A DNA stretch of 64,000 nt from Candidatus Dojkabacteria bacterium (GTDB taxonomy: Bacteria > Patescibacteria > Dojkabacteria > SC72 > JAFGCJ01). Position 1 is the stretch's first letter, and each line of letters begins with the position of its first letter. Shown here piece by piece: positions 58,568 through 64,000 of this stretch. The translations under genes and the position numbers were made by a program. The notes beneath the pieces were generated by a model. The model worked only from the letters and a program-made list of their open reading frames with translations, searched no databases and had not been told where the DNA came from. The stretch is from positions 1-64,000 of the forward strand of contig JAFGCJ010000002.1 of the NCBI GenBank assembly GCA_016932785.1. Direction: 5' to 3'.

Positions 58568-59248
58568 ATGGATTCAATTAAGGAAGCCGAGAAAAAATTA
58601 GCAGGAAGAAAGGCACCGGAATTTTTGAAAAATGGTATGGTCGTTGGATTAGGTTCAGGCAGTACCGTTCCCTACGCAATCGAACGGATAGCGGAGCTGG
58701 TCTCTCAGGGTTTACAGATAACGATGGTCTCGACTTCGAACAAGACTAGTGCCTTGGCAAAAAAGTGCAAACTTGAGATCTCCGGTATCGACTCTATAGA
58801 TAGAATCGATGTGACAATCGATGGAGCCGACGAAGTAGATCCTAACATGCGAGGGATAAAAGGAGGAAAAGGTGCGCTTCTTTTTGAGAAAATTGTTGCC
58901 TCTATTTCGGATAAAAACATCTGGATTGTGGACTCAAGTAAACTTGTTGAAAAATTAGGTAAGTTTCCTTTATCGGTTGAGGTTGTTCCATTTGGTCTAA
59001 AGACTGTATTGGCAGAATTCCAAAGAAGAGGTTTTAAATCTGAGATTAGGGTACGTGAAGGAGAAAAATACTTGACTGATAGCGGGAATTATATTGTTGA
59101 TCTTCATCTTGGCTCGATCGAAAATCCAGAAGAACTTGATGTGGAACTGAATATGATTCCAGGGGTTGTCGAGAATGGGTTGTTTGTTGGCTATGCTGAT
59201 ATGGTGATTGTTGGAAGGGGTAAGGAAACAGAGATTACTAGTCGCTAG
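58568..59248 (+). CDS. rpiA: Ribose-5-phosphate isomerase A
   Basis: 226 residues, normal length. GLGSGSTVPYAIERIAEL near the N-terminus (phosphate-binding GTGST-type loop), DVTIDGADEVDP, the KGGKGALLFEKIVA catalytic lysine motif, and VDSSKLV, then GIVE-NGLF in the C-terminal half. Interconverts ribulose-5-P and ribose-5-P for nucleotide synthesis. Starts about 15 nt after TAAAAT (GAGCTAAAATAC), with a short leader. Confidence 0.96.
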   Translation: MDSIKEAEKKLAGRKAPEFLKNGMVVGLGSGSTVPYAIERIAELVSQGLQITMVSTSNKTSALAKKCKLEISGIDSIDRIDVTIDGADEVDPNMRGIKGGKGALLFEKIVASISDKNIWIVDSSKLVEKLGKFPLSVEVVPFGLKTVLAEFQRRGFKSEIRVREGEKYLTDSGNYIVDLHLGSIENPEELDVELNMIPGVVENGLFVGYADMVIVGRGKETEITSR

Positions 59249-59302
59249 TGGCTGGATGTTTCTGTAGATCAATATTTTGATTAATGACTTCCAGTCTGAT
59301 TC

Positions 59303-59941
59303 CTAGATCCTTCCGCCGCATTCCGGACAAAACTTCGTATCAGCTTCAATCTCTTTTCCACACTTGGGGCACTTAATAGTCGAAGACAATTTCTCACCAC
59401 ATTCTCCGCAGAATTTCGCGTGAGCCTCTATTGTTGCACCGCATTTGGGACAAGTCGCTACTTTAGCGTCGTCCCAGTCTTTTTCTGATAGATGTTTGTC
59501 TTTTTTTGCCATTCTTGCGTGTGCGAATGCCTCTTCCTTTGAATGTTGCGCTTGGGCGGCAGCCATCTCCTCCCCTAGTTCGGGTGCGCATTGTTTGCAT
59601 AAACCCCTGTCCTCATTCCAGCAGACTTCTTTGCAAACCCACGTCCCACATCTTTTACACTGTGCAAATTTAGGACTTATTTCTTGTACAGCCTTCTTGA
59701 GTGCCTTGTCGTGCTGGGGTCCTGCGGCCATCCTGTGAATATCGTCTGATGTTGATGCTAAGTTTGAAGCTGTTCCACCAAGGAAACCTCCTACTATACC
59801 TAGTGCACCAGAGACCACACCTGTTGCCGATTTTTGAAATGTACTCATATAACCATTTCCGCACCTTTCACATATGAATTTGAATTGATAGCCTTTGTCG
59901 GTGGATAGGTCTTGGTAGTTATCTGTAAAGGGAATGTCCAT
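59303..59941 (-). CDS. Multiple zinc-ribbon protein
   Basis: 212 residues. First a CERCGNGY ribbon, a Gly-rich helix pair (VVSGALGIVGGFLGGTAS) that may dip into a membrane, CKRCGTWVCKEVC and CKQC, then the C-terminal double zinc-ribbon TCPKCGATIEAHAKFCGECGEKL and IKCPKCGKEIEADTKFCPECGGRI. Typical of SPFH-associated or stress scaffolding proteins with zinc-ribbon tails. Presumably binds zinc and partner proteins; function unknown. Confidence 0.8.
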   Translation of the reverse strand: MDIPFTDNYQDLSTDKGYQFKFICERCGNGYMSTFQKSATGVVSGALGIVGGFLGGTASNLASTSDDIHRMAAGPQHDKALKKAVQEISPKFAQCKRCGTWVCKEVCWNEDRGLCKQCAPELGEEMAAAQAQHSKEEAFAHARMAKKDKHLSEKDWDDAKVATCPKCGATIEAHAKFCGECGEKLSSTIKCPKCGKEIEADTKFCPECGGRI

Positions 59942-60127
59942 TTTTCTAAGGGTAAAAACTTATCTAGCTCTTCGAAGAACTTAATTATTTATAGAATCGG
60001 CTAGTACAAAATATTTTATGTCATATGGCTCACTTCATCAATGGTCTGTTTTTTAATATTGTTCACACAATCTTCACAGGTTATATGTTTTATTCATTGT
60101 TTGATCTCGTAAGGTGAATGTATTATT

Positions 60128-60817
60128 ATGAGTTTTATTATGAAGTGGAGATTTCTAACAATATTGACGGTTGCCATTGCTGGTCTCATTGCCCTTCCTG
60201 TGGCTGCTTTGGCATGGGACGACTGTCCTCATGGTGAGGTGAATGATGAGTATCCAGGTGACTGTCCAAGGTATGTAGATACTGATGGTGATGGGATCTG
60301 TGATAGGAGCCAACCTGCTCCCGAGGACAGAGTTACTGAAGAGGAGACCTATGGGCAAGATATTGAAAGCACAACGGAGATTATTGCGAGGCGAAATACA
60401 GATTCCAGTAATAATGAAACCTCCGATAGTTCTGCTGATTCTGGAAATAGCTCCTCGAGTAAGGGAAAAAAGTCTTCTCACTATAATTTTGTAGTTCCCT
60501 TTTTTACGTCCTTGGTACTCTATCTGATTTCTTGGTATCTTGCTAAGAGTAAGAAAATTGAAAGATATATCATGCCTATTCACAATGGGATTTGGAATAC
60601 GGTTCTACTTGTCTCTCTCATTCCGTCGGTAGCATTTGGTTTTTATTTAGTGCTCCGATATGCCTTCCCTGAGATAAGGATCAGCTACTTTGATTTTCTG
60701 TATTGGCATGTGGAAGGTTCCATTGTCATGGGGACCGTGGCTATTATGCACCTCATTCAAAGGCTTACTACCTATATAGGACAGTTAAAACTAGCTGGAA
60801 GACTGCTAGGAAAATAA
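60128..60817 (+). CDS. Exported membrane protein with calcium-type DxDGDGxxD motif
   Basis: 229 residues. Signal peptide (about 8-29), CPHGEVNDEYPGDCPRYVDTDGDGICD near residue 33, which has the style of a redox/calcium-binding motif (D-T-D-G-D-G-I-C-D) found in 4Fe-4S and DUF4405-like membrane proteins of anaerobes. A Ser-rich linker is followed by about three helices in which His residues (YWHVEGSIVMGTVAIMHLIQRL) could hold haem or quinone. Cytochrome-b561-like membrane redox role is possible, not shown. Either ATG at 60128 or 60140 could start it. Confidence 0.65.
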   Translation: MSFIMKWRFLTILTVAIAGLIALPVAALAWDDCPHGEVNDEYPGDCPRYVDTDGDGICDRSQPAPEDRVTEEETYGQDIESTTEIIARRNTDSSNNETSDSSADSGNSSSSKGKKSSHYNFVVPFFTSLVLYLISWYLAKSKKIERYIMPIHNGIWNTVLLVSLIPSVAFGFYLVLRYAFPEIRISYFDFLYWHVEGSIVMGTVAIMHLIQRLTTYIGQLKLAGRLLGK

Positions 60818-60861
60818 GCATATCCTGTAAATTTGGCTGGAGATTTCTATCAAAGGTTTCT

Positions 60862-61119
60862 CTATGAGCCAGCCTCCTTTTCCATTTTGTCGAGTCTATC
60901 ATAGTAATCTGGAAGTTCTTTAAGGTGTGCAAGTGCTATTTTACCTGTCATTATAAGATCGTCATTTGTTACATTTGTCTCAGGATCATGACTTCCGTGC
61001 TCAAGTTCGACGTTCATTCCCATGAGGAATTGTTGAAGATCGAATTTATCGAATGTAATGCCTAGCTGCTCTGCGACACTGGCGGCTTCTTCCTCGGTGA
61101 TCTGTTTTGTGACGCTCAT
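60862..61119 (-). CDS. DUF5661 family protein
   Basis: 85 residues. EEAASVAEQLGITFDKFDLQQFLMGMNVELEHGSHDPETNVTNDDLIMTGKIALAHLKELPDYYDRLDKM is the DUF5661 domain in essentially full form (L-G-I-x-F/W-x-x-F-D-x-x-Q-F-x-x-G-x-x-V-E-L-E-H-G plus TNVT-x-D-D and TGKIALAHL). Function unknown; His and acidic residues conserved across the family suggest metal binding. Reads on its own. Confidence 0.92.
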   Translation of the reverse strand: MSVTKQITEEEAASVAEQLGITFDKFDLQQFLMGMNVELEHGSHDPETNVTNDDLIMTGKIALAHLKELPDYYDRLDKMEKEAGS

Positions 61120-61304
61120 CTTTATGATTGAATGAATTTATATAACTACATGATAACACTTATACTGGAGTTTTTGGTGAAGATCTTATTGATTGGAACG
61201 GGAGGTAATTAAAACAAATACGGAGTTTGCCTCAAACAAAAACTTATGAGATTGTGCTATGATGAAATATCCTATCAATACTTAATTTTTAATTTCATTA
61301 ATAA

Positions 61305-61868
61305 ATGAGTAAAAATAAGAAGACACTACTGGTTGTTTTGGTTACGGTGGCTCTTCTTCTAGGGGGAGCTATGCTTATGGTTCAGCAGGCGGATGCCGCG
61401 GTACCAGGAGACTTTCTGTATGGGGTTGACCGGGCATATGAGAGTTTTCAGCGAGGTATAAGGTTCTCCGATGAGGCAAAAGCAGATTTTGAGCTTGAGC
61501 TTCTATCTGAGCGGATGTCTGAGCTCGATGAGGTTAGTAAAAATGATGAAGATCTTGTCGATGAAGCTGTTGAAAATCTTGATGATCAGCGTGTAAGGAC
61601 CGAGGAATGTGTTCGCGAAATGGAGGATAATGAAAATTCTGATGAGGGAGAACTCGAGCGTATTAGAAATAGATATGAAGAAGAGGTTCAGGATCAGTAT
61701 GAGAATATGGAACAGGTACAGGAAAAGGTTCAGAATAACGGTGATGAAAGCCAGATAGAAACAGTTAATAAGGTTATGGAGAACTATAAGAAGGAAGTCG
61801 ATAGTTTTGGGAATGGTTCTCAGAATAAGCAGAATGATAATGGTAAGGGTAATTCTGGTAGTGATTAG
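61305..61868 (+). CDS. DUF5667-like exported coiled-coil protein
   Basis: 187 residues. Signal peptide about 7-32 ending QQADAA, then VPGDFLYGVDRAYESFQRGIRFSDEAKADFELELLSERMSEL, the DUF5667 pattern (A-x-P-G-D-x-L-Y-x-x-K/D-R...). The remainder is acidic coiled coil and ends in a Asn/Gly/Gln tail. Predicted external; function unknown. Common in Patescibacteria and Actinobacteria. Confidence 0.85.
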   Translation: MSKNKKTLLVVLVTVALLLGGAMLMVQQADAAVPGDFLYGVDRAYESFQRGIRFSDEAKADFELELLSERMSELDEVSKNDEDLVDEAVENLDDQRVRTEECVREMEDNENSDEGELERIRNRYEEEVQDQYENMEQVQEKVQNNGDESQIETVNKVMENYKKEVDSFGNGSQNKQNDNGKGNSGSD

Positions 61869-61992
61869 TGTGACTGGTTTTTACAATAAGAGCAGGTGAT
61901 CTATGTTGTAGGTCTCAGTTTTTTGATATGTTTGACTTCATGATATATCTAGGTGGGTTAAGATATTCGTAGTAATCTTTTAGTTGCACATT

Positions 61993-62424
61993 TTGGATCA
62001 TGTCGCAATAATGAAAAAATCCTGGGGGCTAACCCAGAAAATACTTAAGGGTGAGAAGACAATAGAAACTCGGTGGTATAGGAGAAGAGCTAGACCTTGG
62101 GATTGTGTAAGCAAGGGAGATACTGTTTACTTTAAAGACTCAGGAGAGTCTGTTTCCGTAAAAGCGGTGGTTGCAGATGTTGAGCAATATGAGGATCTAG
62201 ATGAGGAAAAAATTTCGGGACTTCTTGAAAGGTATGGTGAGCGTGATCTTGGCACGACTCACATTTCAGACGAGATAAAAGACTATGTTCGTCACAAGAG
62301 ATATCTTGTTGTGATTCATCTTAAATCAGTGAGAAAAGTGAAGCCGTTTGATATTGATAAGAAGGGTTTCGGTATGATGTCGGCGTGGTTGTGTGTTGGA
62401 GATATTGACTCGGTCAAAACTTGA
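61993..62424 (+). CDS. ASCH-domain RNA-binding protein
   Basis: About 143 residues. DHVAIMKKSWGLTQKILKGEKTIETRWYRRRARPWD, then KGDTVYFKDSGESVSVKAVV and YGERDLGTTHIS, match the ASCH family, which binds RNA or modified nucleosides in a PUA-like barrel. The TTG at 61993 places DHVAIMKK at the natural N-terminus; a TTG at 61984 or ATG at 62011 are other possible starts. Convergent with the ATP-grasp gene, 9 bases apart. Confidence 0.8.
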   Translation: MDHVAIMKKSWGLTQKILKGEKTIETRWYRRRARPWDCVSKGDTVYFKDSGESVSVKAVVADVEQYEDLDEEKISGLLERYGERDLGTTHISDEIKDYVRHKRYLVVIHLKSVRKVKPFDIDKKGFGMMSAWLCVGDIDSVKT

Positions 62425-62433
62425 GTGTGGATC

Positions 62434-63294
62434 TTATGATTTGAACTTTTGGGTTAGCTCTTTCATGAATTTGACAACAGCCTTTACCTCGTCTGTACCT
62501 TTTGTAATTCCCGGATATCTGTTTACCTCTAGTAGATAAGGTCTCTTTCGATTTTTATCAACAACTATATCGGATCTACACCAATTGAGATTAAGAGCCG
62601 TTGCTGCCTTCACTGCAATTTCCTTTACATTGTCTGGACATTCTTTAACGTCAACAAAGACTTCTTTGGCTCCATTACATGCATTATTTCTAAATTCGCC
62701 TTTCTTTGGAAAGCTTTTCTCAGCTGCGACAACTTTTCCTCTTGATACAAGGACTCCCCAATCGTATTCATTAGGAATATATTGCTGGAACATGAATTTA
62801 TGGCCTTCTGGAAGTTCAAGTGTTGCTTTTTCTAGCTCTTTTCTGTTATGTACTAAATGCGAGTTTCTACCCCTGCAGCCCATGGTGTCCTTAATCACCA
62901 TCGGATATCCGCAGGTTTCTTCTGCCTCGTCTAGATATTTCTTTGGAATTGTCGAATTTCTAAAAAATGTATTTGGTGAAGGAATGTTGTTTAAGCTAAA
63001 AACCATGTGATCAACTATTTTGGAGCCGGCTCGTTTTACTTTTGTGTGAGGTATAGAATTTCTTTCTAGATATAAATGGAGGGCGTAAGCAAGATCCTGA
63101 GTTGTCCAGTATGACGATATCCATGCAAGGTCATAGTTTTTGCAGTCCATATCCTTATACAGGACCTTAGGGCCATTTTCTGTGAATATAAAGCGTAGAT
63201 TATGTGAATATGTTTTATCAAAAACAATATCCTCAAAATGTTTCTCCACCAAATCGAAGTTTTCAATTGACGGTGAGATCAATACCCGCATCAA
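62434..63294 (-). CDS. ATP-grasp ligase (RimK/glutathione synthase-like)
   Basis: 286 residues. N-terminal alpha/beta half with WISSYWTTQDLAYALHLYLE, ATP-binding Lys in YPMVIKDTMGCRGRNSHLV, hinge strand MFQQYIPNE, the DIVVDKNRKRPYLLEVNRYPG motif with the Glu and Asn metal ligands. Adds an amino acid or peptide to an acceptor carboxylate; substrate unknown. First two codons are ATG ATG at 63294. A phytoene desaturase-like gene is divergently transcribed upstream. Confidence 0.85.
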   Translation of the reverse strand: MMRVLISPSIENFDLVEKHFEDIVFDKTYSHNLRFIFTENGPKVLYKDMDCKNYDLAWISSYWTTQDLAYALHLYLERNSIPHTKVKRAGSKIVDHMVFSLNNIPSPNTFFRNSTIPKKYLDEAEETCGYPMVIKDTMGCRGRNSHLVHNRKELEKATLELPEGHKFMFQQYIPNEYDWGVLVSRGKVVAAEKSFPKKGEFRNNACNGAKEVFVDVKECPDNVKEIAVKAATALNLNWCRSDIVVDKNRKRPYLLEVNRYPGITKGTDEVKAVVKFMKELTQKFKS

Positions 63295-63342
63295 GGTCTT
63301 CCTTTTAACGTTAGTTTTATGCTGTTTTACTTTTGTGGTTTT

Positions 63343-63390
63343 GTGCCAAAAGTGGCACGGAAAGAGAACAGGGGTTGAGTGTGTTCTCTT
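63343..63390. promoter_or_regulatory. Two stem-loops in the ATP-grasp/crtI-like intergenic gap
   Basis: GTGCCA-AAAG-TGGCAC (63343-63358) and AAGAGAACA / TGTTCTCTT (63362-63370, 63382-63390; 11-nt loop). Both are perfect. They may form structured leaders or operators of the divergent pair. Confidence 0.4.
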
Positions 63391-63507
63391 ATTAACAACA
63401 TTATTATAGGATAATTATACAGTAATTGAGAATCTATGTAAAATGTTCAATTTAACACAAGACGTATTTACTGGTATTATTTTTTTTATAATCTTAAATT
63501 TTTTTGC

Positions 63508-64000
63508 TATGAAGAAGGTTGTTATTATTGGAGCAGGCCTTGCTGGTCTTGCCACCTCTGCCCTATTAGGTAAAAAGGGATATAGTGTTACTGTTATTGA
63601 GAAGAATGAACAGCCTGGCGGTCGTGCGCGGAAAGAATTGGATAACAGTTTTCTTTATGACATTGGTCCGTCATGGTACATGATGCCTGAAGTCTTTGAT
63701 AGATATTTTGAACTTTTTGGCAAAAAGACAAGCGACTTCTATAAATTGATCCGTCTTGATCCTTCCTATCGTATTTTCTTTTCTGATTCTGAGTTTTATG
63801 ACATAAGAGCAAGGGTTGAGGATAATAAAGATGTATTTAATAAGCTCGAAAAGGACGGATACAATAAGTTCCTAAAGTATCTTGAAAAGTCAAAGTTCAT
63901 TTATGAAAGTTCACTTGAGCATCTTGTGTATAAAGATTATGATGATCTTGGAGATATTCTGGATCCAAAGATTTTGGCGATAGTTCCTAAGCTTTCTCTT
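63508..64000 (+). CDS. Phytoene desaturase/CrtI-like FAD amine oxidoreductase, truncated by window end
   Basis: Begins MKKVVIIGAGLAGLATSALL, the FAD-binding dinucleotide-fold motif, with ALLGKKGYSVTVIEKNEQPGGRAR, then FLYDIGPSWYMMPEVFDRYFELFGK. The G-G-R-x-R and D-x-G-P-S-W-Y-x-x-P pattern is that of CrtI-type phytoene desaturases and relatives such as carotenoid isomerases. About 164 codons are in the window; the rest lies beyond. TATAAT (63486-63491) is 17 bases before the start. It would suggest carotenoid synthesis, but partner genes are not seen. Confidence 0.8.

Overview
The window looks like part of a small, AT-rich bacterial genome, most consistent with a Patescibacteria (Candidate Phyla Radiation) type organism. 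This is inferred from gene style, not from a marker gene: many short membrane-anchored proteins with acidic linkers, a half-length MFS protein, a short UvrC, a ribosomal protein L19 with a long charged tail, DUF5667 and DUF5661 proteins, and many isolated housekeeping genes without long biosynthetic operons. TGA is used as a stop, so the standard bacterial code applies. Several genes have a TATAAT-like box only 6-10 nt before the start codon, which implies leaderless mRNAs; a few others have a perfect AGGAGG. No rRNA, CRISPR array or transposase gene is visible.

Region 1-9.6 kb: thioredoxin reductase, a release-factor-like (baeRF) protein, a pyrimidine-dimer glycosylase, a deacetylase-like envelope protein, an ArsR regulator, then a four-gene metal/Fe-S operon (DUF5320 protein, DUF134-NifX regulator fusion, two MinD-type ATPases with ferredoxin inserts) preceded by two palindromes exactly 40 bp apart. 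It ends with a large AMMECR1-like/alpha-barrel protein with no ATG, GTG or TTG start. Region 9.6-20 kb: small metabolic enzymes (DHFR-like, glyoxalase-like, aldehyde dehydrogenase, GNAT), tRNA-Pro, uvrC and dnaE. Region 20-34 kb: a cell-envelope cluster (wall hydrolase-like, YggT, degenerate cupin, degenerate transglutaminase-like, HEPN-like and coiled-coil membrane proteins), an HExxH metallopeptidase, uvrA, an XRE regulator and a DUF4214-like protein.

Region 34-44.4 kb: HAD phosphatase, tRNA-Gly, greA-like/mnmA, DUF192, an SPFH protein, a second wall hydrolase, DedA, gpmI, rplS, rnhB and yraN. Two copies of a ~130-bp hairpin element (GGGGTCTGACCCC type) flank the hydrolase-DedA-gpmI segment. 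Region 44.4-47.4 kb is a probable small defence island behind tRNA-Lys: a DUF4365-like nuclease, the remnant of a restriction-modification gene, a GIY-YIG/DUF2075 helicase-nuclease and a MazG-like pyrophosphohydrolase, followed by a G-quadruplex-forming tract.

Region 47.6-64 kb is looser: a methyltransferase, a DEAD-box helicase with a structured 5' leader and a duplicated gene fragment upstream of it, an inositol monophosphatase, a lipoprotein of foreign look, a Nudix-Schlafen(AlbA_2) fusion followed by an orphan receiver-like protein, an msrB with a frame problem, an alpha/beta hydrolase, a VIT1/CCC1 transporter, a remnant of a HAD phosphatase, rpiA, zinc-ribbon and membrane proteins, ASCH and ATP-grasp proteins, and the start of a phytoene-desaturase-like gene at the edge. 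The strongest candidates for unfamiliar biology are the DUF134-NifX operon with its palindromes, the Nudix-AlbA_2/receiver pair, the tRNA-Lys island and the degenerate-enzyme envelope operon.
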